In this document: piece by piece, positions 1-6,507 of the stretch
How the letters are laid out: every line of letters starts with the position of its first letter
Numbering within the stretch: position 1 is the first letter of the stretch
NCBI GenBank assembly: GCA_947475815.1
Contig: CANJOT010000013.1
Span: forward strand, 1 to 32,916
DNA from: Burkholderiales bacterium
GTDB lineage: Bacteria > Pseudomonadota > Gammaproteobacteria > Burkholderiales > Burkholderiaceae_D
Reading direction: 5' to 3'
Length of the DNA: 32,916 nucleotides
Notes under the pieces: model-generated
The model's input: the letters and a program-made list of their open reading frames with translations, nothing else
What the model was told of the DNA's origin: nothing
Databases searched by the model: none
Position numbers and translations under genes: made by a program

Positions 1-70
1 CCAGAAGACTGGCGCTCAGATGGTCGCTCAATCGAACGCCAGTGCCCAACGTCGCCTTGGTTCGTGCCAT
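1..70 (-). CDS. IS4-family transposase, N-terminal fragment (runs off the left edge)
   Basis: An ATG at 70-68 on the minus strand opens a frame that stays open to the window edge (23 codons). The peptide begins MARTKATLGTGVRLSDHLSA, which resembles the start of transposases with an Nterm_IS4 domain (often of the form M-x-R-x-K-x-x-L-G-x-G-x-R-L-x-D). A run of six G lies a few bases upstream of the ATG and can act as ribosome binding site. Only the N-terminus is visible, so catalytic residues and intactness cannot be judged. The family call is from recall of the N-terminal pattern. Confidence 0.6.
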   Translation of the reverse strand, partial: MARTKATLGTGVRLSDHLSASLL

Positions 71-179
71 GTTTTGCCCCCCGCTGTTGCGATGGGGCTA
101 TTGTGACAGATATTTATCTAAACGAACAGTATTGAGACCTGACCCCGGGGCGTGACCCCGGGGCGCGGGGCAAAAAACC
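71..179. mobile_element. Probable IS end with 13-bp direct repeat
   Basis: This stretch separates the transposase start from the stop codon of the dioxygenase gene. It holds two tandem perfect copies of TGACCCCGGGGCG (140-152 and 153-165), preceded by AGTATTGAGACCTGACCCC, a type of sequence often seen near IS ends in betaproteobacteria (recall). The IS terminus probably lies in it, but the other end of the element is outside the window, so the terminal inverted repeat and target duplication cannot be defined. Confidence 0.35.
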
Positions 180-1010
180 TCAAACCGGCCGATCCCCCCT
201 CAGCGTAATCCGATGCAAAATCCTCCGAAACCCATGATAATCATTCACCGGATTATGCTGCGCGCACCGATTATCCCAAAACGCAATCGAGTTCAAGCGC
301 CAATTGAAGCGACAGGTAAATTCAGGCTTCACCTGGTGCGCAAACAGAAAATTCAGCAACGGCGTGCTCTCTGCCTCGGTCATCCCCTCGATGCCAGCGG
401 TATGCGCAATATTCACATACAAAGCCTTGCGACCGGTTTCGGGATGCGTGCGCACGATCGGATGTATGGCCTGATATTCAGTCTTCGCGCCCTGCTTCGC
501 ATCCGTCTTCAAACGGTCTTCACGCGTCTTCGAAACATCCGCCTTGGCCGACGTGCTGATGCCCTTCAAACCGACGAGTAAACGCTGCATCGTGTCCGAC
601 AGGCCCTCATAGGCCAGATACTGATTGGCAAACATCGTATCGCCCCCGTACGGCGGCAATTCGCGGGCAATCAGCATGGTGCCCATCGGTGGAATGTCGA
701 GGTAGGTCGTATCGGCATGCCAGACACCGCCAAAATTGACTGTCTCATGCTCCAGCTTCTTGACCTCAATGATCTCCGGATAGCCTTCCATACCGTTGAC
801 AAACGGATATTCAACCGGCTCACCGAGCATGCGCCCGAGGTGTAGAAACTGCGGCAAATCAAGCGCCTGATCGCGAAAGAAAATCACCAGATTCTCCAGC
901 CAGGCGCTGCGCAACTCGGCAGCCAGATCGGACGAAACCCCCTGACTGAGGTTGACACCTGAAATTTCGGCGCCAAGGGCACCGGCTATTTTCTTGATTT
1001 GCAAGGCCAT
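180..1010 (-). CDS. TauD/TfdA-family Fe(II)/2-oxoglutarate-dependent dioxygenase
   Basis: A 276-residue non-heme iron dioxygenase, the usual length for TauD. Enzymes of this family hydroxylate a substrate while decarboxylating 2-oxoglutarate, often to release sulfite from alkylsulfonates or to open aryloxyalkanoates. The iron ligands are visible: H98 and D100 in WHADTTY, and H252 in QHNPVNDY; R267 in HRITLRGD matches the 2-oxoglutarate-binding arginine. The spacing (98, 100, 252, 267) parallels E. coli TauD (99, 101, 255, 270). GGGAG upstream of the ATG supports the start. The gene is divergent from a LysR regulator, a common arrangement for an inducible catabolic enzyme and its activator. 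Its substrate cannot be read from the sequence. The stop lies about 15 bp from the probable IS end, but the C-terminus looks complete. Confidence 0.88.
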   Translation of the reverse strand: MALQIKKIAGALGAEISGVNLSQGVSSDLAAELRSAWLENLVIFFRDQALDLPQFLHLGRMLGEPVEYPFVNGMEGYPEIIEVKKLEHETVNFGGVWHADTTYLDIPPMGTMLIARELPPYGGDTMFANQYLAYEGLSDTMQRLLVGLKGISTSAKADVSKTREDRLKTDAKQGAKTEYQAIHPIVRTHPETGRKALYVNIAHTAGIEGMTEAESTPLLNFLFAHQVKPEFTCRFNWRLNSIAFWDNRCAQHNPVNDYHGFRRILHRITLRGDRPV

Positions 1011-1133
1011 CTGTACAGGTCTCCCGCAGGCATAAAAACATCAGCCTGACGATTCAGGTTATTTGAAGATGCAATGGTAATGGGTTTTGTCCGTCAAACA
1101 AGTCAAATAATTTTAGGTATTGTTCAGATAACT

Positions 1134-1146
1134 GGAATAAAATTCC
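1134..1146. promoter_or_regulatory. Palindrome in the dioxygenase/LysR intergenic region
   Basis: GGAAT-AAA-ATTCC is a perfect 5-bp-arm inverted repeat midway between the divergent dioxygenase gene (start 1010) and the LysR gene (start 1201). LysR proteins commonly bind AT-rich dyads of this type between themselves and their target. Whether this regulator binds here is inference. Confidence 0.35.
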
Positions 1147-1169
1147 GACTCTTCCAATCGCCCAATACC

Positions 1170-1196
1170 CTCGACACGCTCGATACGCTCGATACG
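1170..1196. repeat. 9-bp tandem repeat touching the LysR gene start
   Basis: Three copies of CTCGAYACG (1170-1178, 1179-1187, 1188-1196), followed by a decayed fourth copy (CCCGATGAA) that includes the proposed ATG at 1201. The tract occupies the place where the ribosome binding site should be, and no Shine-Dalgarno-like purine run is visible. Confidence 0.75.
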
Positions 1197-1200
1197 CCCG

Positions 1201-2091
1201 ATGAATGTCAACCTCAAGCTGATGCATTCGTTCCTGCTGGTCGCCGAACACAGCAGTTTCCGCGAAGCCGCCGAACGCGCCAACCGCTCGCTGCCGGCGG
1301 TGAGCATGCAGATCAAACAGCTCGAAGCCCAGCTCGGCGTGACGCTGTTTCATCGCACAACCCGCAAGGTAGATCTGACCCGTGAGGGCGAGCAACTGCT
1401 CATTCGCGTGCGCAAATCACTGGCAGAAATCGAATCGGGCCTGCTGGAGATCAAGAGCGCCGCCGGCATCGAAAGCGGCCAGATCAATTTTGCCTGCGTG
1501 CCAACGGTGGCCAGCACGCGCCTGCCGGCCATACTGGCGGCGTTTCACAAAGCCCACCCGGCCGTGTCGCTGTCGTTGCGCGAACTCGCCGGCAAGGATC
1601 TGCTCGAGGCGGTGCGGCGACGCGATGTCGACTTCGGCCTGTGTCCGCGCATGGAAAAAATGAGCGGTTTCAGTTTTCATCCGATTCTTGAAGAAAACTA
1701 TTTCGCGCTCGCACCGGCAAGCGTGAAAACAGCACGCAAGGGGCGCATTACGGTCGCCGAACTGGTGCAGCAACCGCTGCTCGAACTGGCCGCCAACTCA
1801 GCCCTGCGCGATCACGTCGATCGTGTGCTCAAGGCGCATTCGCCAGAACGTGAAACGCGCTTTGAAATGATGCAGGCCACGACGCTGGTGGCCATGGCGG
1901 AAGCCGGCATGGGTGTGGCGCTGCTGCCGGCCATCGCCATTCCGGCGACCACCATTCTCAAGCCGCTGCTCATCGTCGAGCCGAAAATCAGCCGCGAGAT
2001 CGGCATCATCTCGATCAAGGCACACAGCCTGTCTCCGGCCGCCGCCCGGCTGACCAGCTTCATCGAAAGGATGTTGCCGGGCAAGCCGTAA
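1201..2091 (+). CDS. LysR-family transcriptional regulator
   Basis: A 296-residue LysR-type regulator, normal length. The N-terminal winged helix-turn-helix is seen at about residues 5-65 (FREAAERANRSLPAVSMQIK, then LEAQLGVTLFHRTTR); the rest is the periplasmic-binding-like effector domain. Such proteins usually activate a divergent target on binding a small ligand, and the dioxygenase gene at 180-1010 is the obvious candidate. The ATG at 1201 is the best start because the family N-terminus begins just there, but it has no clear ribosome binding site and sits at the end of a 9-bp tandem repeat. M8 at 1222 is an unlikely alternative because it would leave little sequence before the DNA-binding domain. 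Confidence 0.92.
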   Translation: MNVNLKLMHSFLLVAEHSSFREAAERANRSLPAVSMQIKQLEAQLGVTLFHRTTRKVDLTREGEQLLIRVRKSLAEIESGLLEIKSAAGIESGQINFACVPTVASTRLPAILAAFHKAHPAVSLSLRELAGKDLLEAVRRRDVDFGLCPRMEKMSGFSFHPILEENYFALAPASVKTARKGRITVAELVQQPLLELAANSALRDHVDRVLKAHSPERETRFEMMQATTLVAMAEAGMGVALLPAIAIPATTILKPLLIVEPKISREIGIISIKAHSLSPAAARLTSFIERMLPGKP

Positions 2092-2105
2092 CAGTCACGC
2101 GGACG

Positions 2106-2744
2106 TCAATAATTAGGCGGCGGGTAATTGGGCGGCGGATAGTTCGGTGGCGGGTAGTTTGGTGGCGGATAGCCGGCCGGCGGCCGGTAGGTCGAAGGCG
2201 GCGGGTAAGAAGTCTGGGGCGGATACGATGGCGGCGGCCGGTAGTTGGAGGTCGGCGCCGGCGGCGGCGGTGGCGGTGGCGAACGATAGGGCTGCTGCAC
2301 GCCCTGCTGACTGAGTTGCCCCGATACGGGCACCTTATGGCCTTTGGCGTACATGCACTGCACGTAGGAACTGTCGTAGCGGCTCTGGCTGATGTATGCC
2401 GACTGCTGACCGGCACCGGCGCCGGCGGCAGCACCGGTCATCAAGCCGACCCCCGCACCGACACCGGCTCCGCCGTGACCGCCAATCGCGGCACCAGCCA
2501 GTGCGCCCACCATGGTGCCAACCACGGCACCCTCGACGGCGCGATCCGCCGCAGCCTGATTCGGCGTATTGCCACCCGACTGCGCCAGCGCGTACTGGCG
2601 GCAATCGGCTTCGTCATACCGAAACTGGTCAAAGCTCTTGCCCGTGCCCGGCAATGCCATCACGCCAGGGCCGGAAGGAATGGAAACACACGCGCCGAGC
2701 GTTGCCACGGCGAGCAGGGTGACACCAATACGGACGGATTTCAT
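2106..2744 (-). CDS. Glycine-zipper lipoprotein with proline-rich C-terminal repeats
   Basis: A 212-residue protein with a lipoprotein signal (lipobox LGAC, cysteine near residue 19), so it is probably an outer-membrane lipoprotein. Residues about 70-113 form a glycine-zipper region rich in GxxxG and alanine (VVGTMVGALAGAAIGG and onward), as in YMGG-type and OmpA-like glycine-zipper proteins, which may insert in or lie along membranes. After about residue 150 the chain turns into proline/tyrosine-rich repeats and ends in four PPPNY units. GGGAG upstream of the ATG fits the start. It lies 15 bp downstream of another proline/tyrosine-rich secreted protein gene, so the two are probably co-transcribed. 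No catalytic function is apparent. Confidence 0.8.
   Translation of the reverse strand: MKSVRIGVTLLAVATLGACVSIPSGPGVMALPGTGKSFDQFRYDEADCRQYALAQSGGNTPNQAAADRAVEGAVVGTMVGALAGAAIGGHGGAGVGAGVGLMTGAAAGAGAGQQSAYISQSRYDSSYVQCMYAKGHKVPVSGQLSQQGVQQPYRSPPPPPPPAPTSNYRPPPSYPPQTSYPPPSTYRPPAGYPPPNYPPPNYPPPNYPPPNY
2109..2168 (-). repeat. Four 15-bp repeats encoding PPPNY
   Basis: The last 20 sense codons of the lipoprotein gene encode PPPNY four times. The units use different synonymous codons (CCA or CCG for middle prolines, AAC/AAT and TAC/TAT combinations), so the amino acid sequence is more conserved than the DNA. Confidence 0.85.
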
Positions 2745-2759
2745 GATCGGGCTCCCGCG

Positions 2760-3164
2760 TTATTGCGGCACGGGCTGGGCCGGCACGCGCTGCCACGGCT
2801 GGGCACATTCACCCACATAAGGATAATAGGCACGTGCGCTGGCACAGTAATACCACTCGGATGCCGCGGCCTGCGGCGCCGGCGCGGGCGGCGCCGGATA
2901 CTGCTCGACATACACGGGCGGCGCTGCCGGAGCAATCACAACCGGCGGGTATACATAAGCCGGCGGGTAGGGATAAGCGTAATACGGTGACGGCCAGTAA
3001 TACGGCGAAAGCCGCACAGCGACATGCGGCGCACCGATATACACACCCAGACGCACACCACCACTATGGCGAGGACCATGATGCTGTGCAAATGCGCCCG
3101 TGCTGGCCAGCATGCCTGCGAGCAGGATGCTCGCCCCCGCTACCGCCTTGGAAATCTTGTTCAT
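2760..3164 (-). CDS. Small secreted proline/tyrosine-rich protein
   Basis: A 134-residue protein beginning MNKISKAVAGASILLAG, with a Sec signal peptide ending near STGAFA-QHH. The mature part is rich in P, Y and A (SPYYWPSPYYAYPYPPAYVY) and ends in a small domain with two cysteines (WYYCASARAYYPYVGECAQP), similar to uncharacterised secreted proteins often found in betaproteobacteria. The frame extends upstream to 3257, but the ATG at 3164 is preferred: it starts the signal peptide and has a GGGGTG run upstream. The next gene follows after 15 bp. Function unknown; periplasmic or envelope-associated is inferred. Confidence 0.75.
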   Translation of the reverse strand: MNKISKAVAGASILLAGMLASTGAFAQHHGPRHSGGVRLGVYIGAPHVAVRLSPYYWPSPYYAYPYPPAYVYPPVVIAPAAPPVYVEQYPAPPAPAPQAAASEWYYCASARAYYPYVGECAQPWQRVPAQPVPQ

Positions 3165-3244
3165 GACACACCCCGGTGATCGGATCATGTGCTCAGAATA
3201 GACGCTTCCACCGCGCGGTGTTGTAACAAATTGTTCGAAACAGA

Positions 3245-3268
3245 AACCAGCCGCCACAAGGGCTGGTT
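3245..3268 (-). terminator. Hairpin terminator after the MarR gene
   Basis: AACCAGCC (3245-3252) and GGCTGGTT (3261-3268) are perfect 8-bp arms around an 8-nt loop. On the minus strand the hairpin begins at the MarR stop codon and is followed by a T-rich stretch (TTTCTGTTTC), as in a Rho-independent terminator. Confidence 0.6.
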
Positions 3269-3885
3269 CAGGTGCTTTTTTTCACCACTTTGGCACGTCC
3301 GGCACCACCGGCTCTGGCCTTGCCACCGAGCAATTCGCGCCAGTCTCTGGTCTCGGGCAGGCGCGTGGCGGCGCTGTCGGACAGGCTGGCCATCAACTTG
3401 CGCAAGGCCGCCAGTTCAGTACCTTTCAGGCCGGCAAGCAATTCTTTTTCAATGGCCATGGAGAGCGGTACGACTTCGTGATACGCCGCCTGCCCCTTTT
3501 TGCTGGGCGTGAGCATCACCTGCCGGTAATCAGCGGCATTGCTGCGGCGCTTGATCATGCCCAACTCGTCCAATTGGGAGAGCGCGCGTGACACATTGAC
3601 CGGACTGAGCATGGTGCGCGCCGCCACCTGCTTGGCCGACAGGGGAAACTCATTATTGAGCACGGCCAGCACCCGCCAGGCATTGAGCGACAGCCCGAAA
3701 CGCTCAGTCACCATGCGGGCGAGCATGGAGGCCACTCGATTGGCGATCCGCGAGAATTCGTAGGGCAGCCAGTTTTCAAGGCGGAACACACCGTCCTCGA
3801 GTACGTGGTCCTCGTGCTCCCGGGCATTGTCGCGTTGTGCCTTGGCACCCGGCGTCTTTTTTGAATTCTGCGACTTGTCTGTCAT
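3268..3885 (-). CDS. MarR-family transcriptional regulator
   Basis: A 205-residue protein with a MarR winged-helix core (about residues 45-165): helices around LSLNAWRVLAVLNNEF, the recognition region LSPVNVSRALSQLDELGMIK, and the wing RRSNAADYRQVMLTPSKKG. It has an N-terminal extension of about 35 charged residues and a basic C-terminal tail (KARAGGAGRAKVVKKST), both longer than in typical MarR proteins of about 150 residues. The start at 3885 is preferred over 3921 because AAAGG lies 8 nt upstream. The gene is divergent from the ankyrin-protein gene. Ligand and targets unknown; MarR proteins usually repress themselves and nearby genes. Confidence 0.88.
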   Translation of the reverse strand: MTDKSQNSKKTPGAKAQRDNAREHEDHVLEDGVFRLENWLPYEFSRIANRVASMLARMVTERFGLSLNAWRVLAVLNNEFPLSAKQVAARTMLSPVNVSRALSQLDELGMIKRRSNAADYRQVMLTPSKKGQAAYHEVVPLSMAIEKELLAGLKGTELAALRKLMASLSDSAATRLPETRDWRELLGGKARAGGAGRAKVVKKST

Positions 3886-3927
3886 TACCAGCCTTTCGAT
3901 CAAGCGAAGTCTCTCGTGCAAGCCCGG

Positions 3928-3958
3928 ATTATGCCACTGCCAAACTGACGAATGTCAG
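3928..3958 (-). promoter_or_regulatory. Possible sigma-70 promoter of the MarR gene
   Basis: On the minus strand CATAAT (3933-3928; 5 of 6 to TATAAT) is preceded by CTGACA (3958-3953; 5 of 6 to TTGACA) with a 19-bp spacer, longer than ideal. The position, about 40 bp upstream of the chosen ATG, is suitable. Confidence 0.35.
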
Positions 3959-4043
3959 GTTCTCAAAGCGGATATCCCGATTCCATGTATATTTTCTGGA
4001 CGGGCGTACCGATCATCCGCCCATCACCACAAGGAGTTATGTC

Positions 4044-4769
4044 ATGAACCCACAACGCAGCTTCGTTGCCATGGCCCGACCGATATTGAGATTCGCGCTC
4101 GCCTGTGGAGTGGCCGGATTGATCGCCGTCACGCCGGCGCGCGCGCAGGTGGGACCGAACGCAAACGAGGCCGCGGCCTACACCGGCCTGCACGCCGCGG
4201 CCTGGCGTGGCGATCTGGCGGGCATGGAACGACTCATCGCCAGCAAGGCCGACCTCAATGCCCGCGACCGCCATGGCCGCACGCCGCTGCATGTCGCCAC
4301 GTTCGCCCGCCAGCCGGAAGCCATACGCCTATTGGTCCGCGCCGGTGCCAAGCTGGAACTGCTCGAGAACGATCGATACGACGGGGTCACCATCGCTGCC
4401 GTCGCCAACGATGAAAACACCCTGCGTTTGCTATTGTCACTCGGCGCCAGCGCCGGCCTGACGACCAGCCGGTATGACGGCACGGCGCTGATTGCCGCCG
4501 CCCATCTTGGGCATGCCGGCGTGGTGCGGCAACTGATCGCCGCGCGCGCCCCGCTCGATCACGTCAACAATCTGCACTGGACGGCGCTGATCGAATCGAT
4601 CGTGCTCGGTGATGGTGGTGCGCGCCATGTCGATACCCTGCGCGCGCTGGTGGGCGCAGGCGCCAGCACGGCGCTGACCGACCGCGAAGGCAACACGCCG
4701 CTGCGTTTGGCGCGTGCCCGCGGTTATACCGAGATGATCAGGATCCTCGAGGCTGCCGGAGCGAAGTGA
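4044..4769 (+). CDS. Exported ankyrin-repeat protein
   Basis: A 241-residue protein with a signal peptide (about residues 1-35, ending TPARA-QVG) and about six ankyrin repeats filling the rest. Clear repeats include GLHAAAWRGDLAGMERLI, GRTPLHVATFARQPEAIRLL, GTALIAAAHLGHAGVVRQLI and GNTPLRLARARGYTEMIRIL. Ankyrin repeats are protein-binding scaffolds; small periplasmic ankyrin proteins in proteobacteria are sometimes linked to oxidative stress defence (AnkB next to catalase), but no such neighbour is seen here. AAGGAG at 4031-4036 sets the ATG at 4044; the frame is open further upstream, but that part is non-family sequence. Partner unknown. Confidence 0.87.
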   Translation: MNPQRSFVAMARPILRFALACGVAGLIAVTPARAQVGPNANEAAAYTGLHAAAWRGDLAGMERLIASKADLNARDRHGRTPLHVATFARQPEAIRLLVRAGAKLELLENDRYDGVTIAAVANDENTLRLLLSLGASAGLTTSRYDGTALIAAAHLGHAGVVRQLIAARAPLDHVNNLHWTALIESIVLGDGGARHVDTLRALVGAGASTALTDREGNTPLRLARARGYTEMIRILEAAGAK

Positions 4770-4801
4770 GGCTGGCGTAACAGCGCCCCGGGCAGAGACC
4801 T

Positions 4802-5371
4802 TCACATACGCTGCAGAATTTCGCTGCGCTTTTTCTGGTACTCGACTTCGCTGATCTTGCCGCTCTTACGCAAGGCTTCGAGCTCATCGAGTTTCTGCGT
4901 GGTGGTATCACCCGGAACGATGGCTGCCAGCGTGTTGGCGGCAACCATCTTTGATTCGAGCACACCGGCCCGCCCGGTCTTGTCGTCGACCACCTGCAGT
5001 GCGCTACGCGCCATGAACAGGCCCATCTTCACTTCCTGCCAGACAAAATAATTCTGGCCGCTCTCGACTTCAACACCGACACTGGCAACATTTTCGGCAT
5101 GCGACTCAACGGAATATTTGCCCGGATCAAGGGTCAGGAAGAAATAGGTCTTGGACGCGGTCTGGCCAATGTTGCGGCCATTGAGTGATACCGTCATCGG
5201 GATCGCGCCACCGAAATTTTCATTGCGATAGACATACAGCGAGCCCTTGCCGGGCGCTGGCGTGAAGGCCTTGGCCTTGGTGTCAAGCTCGGGCGTTGCC
5301 ATCGGCACGGTCGCACAACCGGCCAGCCACAGGACCACCAGCAAGGAACAGATCATTCCAAACTTTTTCAT
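4802..5371 (-). CDS. DUF2846/SHOCT-domain lipoprotein
   Basis: A 189-residue lipoprotein: signal peptide with lipobox LAGC (cysteine near residue 19), a beta-rich middle domain of the DUF2846 type (GSLYVYRNENFGGAIPMTVS to about residue 125), and a C-terminal SHOCT-like helix pair (about residues 155-187: KLDELEALRKSGKISEVEYQ). SHOCT motifs are short oligomerisation helices. A GTG at 5377 would add two residues, but AGGAG sits at the right distance (8 nt) only for the ATG at 5371. It lies downstream of the universal stress gene, behind a hairpin terminator, so it probably has its own promoter. Function unknown; envelope location inferred. Confidence 0.8.
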   Translation of the reverse strand: MKKFGMICSLLVVLWLAGCATVPMATPELDTKAKAFTPAPGKGSLYVYRNENFGGAIPMTVSLNGRNIGQTASKTYFFLTLDPGKYSVESHAENVASVGVEVESGQNYFVWQEVKMGLFMARSALQVVDDKTGRAGVLESKMVAANTLAAIVPGDTTTQKLDELEALRKSGKISEVEYQKKRSEILQRM

Positions 5372-5393
5372 CGCCACCTCTCCTCGAAAACAG

Positions 5394-5413
5394 CGCCGGG
5401 TCCTTTCCCGGCG
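5394..5413 (-). terminator. Rho-independent terminator after the universal stress gene
   Basis: CGCCGGG (5394-5400) and CCCGGCG (5407-5413) form a 7-bp GC stem with loop TCCTTT. On the minus strand it is followed by CTGTTTTC, a short T-run. It lies 20 bp past the stop of the universal stress gene. Confidence 0.65.
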
Positions 5414-5433
5414 TCTGGCAAGCTTGCAGTTGT

Positions 5434-6273
5434 TCAGTGCGCCATGAGCACCGGCACCGTCATGGCATCAAGAATGCTGCGGGTCGCGCCACCCAACAGC
5501 AGTTCGCGAAAACGCGTATGGCCGTATCCGCCCATCACCAACAAGTCAACATTCAGATCAGCCACCAGCGACAACAGCGCATTGCCGATGTCGAGCGACG
5601 TGTTTTCAACACGCACCTCGACCTTGACGCCATGGCGGGCCAGATACAGGCCAATATCGGCACCGGGTTGTTCGCCGTGATCATAAGATTGCGATGCGGG
5701 GTTGATGACGACCACCGTGACCGCCTGCGCCTTTTGCAGCAGCGGGAGAGCACCGGTCAGGGCATGAGTGGCTTCAACGCTGCCATCCCAGGCCACCAGC
5801 ACCTGCCCGCCAATGCGCTCGAATTTGCCAACCCGCGGCAGCAGCAGCACCGGACGACCGGAATTGAGCATGACGTATTCGGGCAGGTCGGAGATGGCGC
5901 TGGAGACCGGATCATCACGGTCACTCTGGCTGATGACCACCAGATCGGCATAGCGTGCCTGCAGGGCCAGACCGCTGGCCGGGTCTTCATTGACCAGCCG
6001 GGTTTCGTACGAGGACACGCCAACATTGCCGACGATGGAATCAAACACCTTGGTCGCACCCTTGGCGGCCTCGTCAGCGGCGTCCATCAGGCTTGAAAGA
6101 ATCATGCCGGTAGGATCCATGGCCACATCCTGATAGATGTAACGCGCAATGCCGTTCATGGCCACGCCGGCAAGATGCGCATTCTGGTCGACCGCCAGCT
6201 GGGCGGCGGCCGTCATGCGCGCATGGGCATGACTGGAATGATCAACGTGGACAAGTATGCTGGTGTAGGACAT
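5434..6273 (-). CDS. Universal stress protein, two-domain UspA family
   Basis: A 279-residue protein with two Usp folds. The first starts YTSILVHVDHSSHAHARM; the second starts near QVLVAWDGSVEATHAL and ends with the nucleotide-binding-type loop GGYGHTRFRELLLGGATR followed by SILDAMTVPVLMAH. The second domain shows G-x2-G-x9-G-G, close to the ATP-binding pattern G-x2-G-x9-G-(S/T). The ATG at 6273 is chosen because AAGGAA precedes it and the Usp fold begins directly after it; the frame continues upstream without family similarity. A near-consensus FNR/ANR box lies upstream, and some Usp proteins in Pseudomonas are Anr-induced for anaerobic survival, so oxygen control is plausible. Confidence 0.9.
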   Translation of the reverse strand: MSYTSILVHVDHSSHAHARMTAAAQLAVDQNAHLAGVAMNGIARYIYQDVAMDPTGMILSSLMDAADEAAKGATKVFDSIVGNVGVSSYETRLVNEDPASGLALQARYADLVVISQSDRDDPVSSAISDLPEYVMLNSGRPVLLLPRVGKFERIGGQVLVAWDGSVEATHALTGALPLLQKAQAVTVVVINPASQSYDHGEQPGADIGLYLARHGVKVEVRVENTSLDIGNALLSLVADLNVDLLVMGGYGHTRFRELLLGGATRSILDAMTVPVLMAH

Positions 6274-6337
6274 GGAATTTCCTTGAGTGATGGGTTGCCT
6301 GTGCGCGGTTGTTTCACATCCTCTGCGCGACATCCTC

Positions 6338-6366
6338 ATGCTAGGACGGTTTTGGGTGCCCGTCCA
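6338..6366 (-). promoter_or_regulatory. Possible promoter of the universal stress gene
   Basis: On the minus strand TGGACG (6366-6361; 4 of 6) and TAGCAT (6343-6338; 4 of 6) are separated by 17 bp. This would place the FNR-type box at 6405-6418 about 80 bp upstream of the start of transcription. The boxes are weak, so this is tentative. Confidence 0.3.
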
Positions 6367-6404
6367 GCGGCCAGCCCACACAGAGAGTGATTGTTCGACG
6401 ATTT

Positions 6405-6418
6405 TTGATGCAGGTCAA
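6405..6418. promoter_or_regulatory. FNR/ANR/DNR-type box upstream of the universal stress gene
   Basis: TTGAT-GCAG-GTCAA matches the consensus TTGAT-N4-ATCAA at 9 of 10 positions. It lies between the divergent universal stress gene (start 6273) and the CoA-transferase gene (start 6508). The assignment to the stress gene is inference from known Anr control of some usp genes. Confidence 0.6.
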
Positions 6419-6507
6419 ACACCCTTGGAGCGCCCCCAAGCAGCTGGCCGGGCACCCGGACGCAAGCTGGGGTAAGCTCTCGGCTCGCCAAACAATCGGA
6501 GCAGACC

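Noticed and set aside
2316-2990. Long plus-strand open frame of 224 codons opposite the glycine-zipper lipoprotein gene.
   Set aside because: It is antisense to two genes with clear signal peptides and family features; its composition reflects the high-GC opposite strand.
3914-3937. GG-N10-GC sigma-54-like pattern upstream of the MarR gene (TGGCATAATCCGGGCT).
   Set aside because: The -12 part (GGGCT) is poor and no enhancer sites are nearby; a sigma-70 reading (CATAAT) is at least as good.
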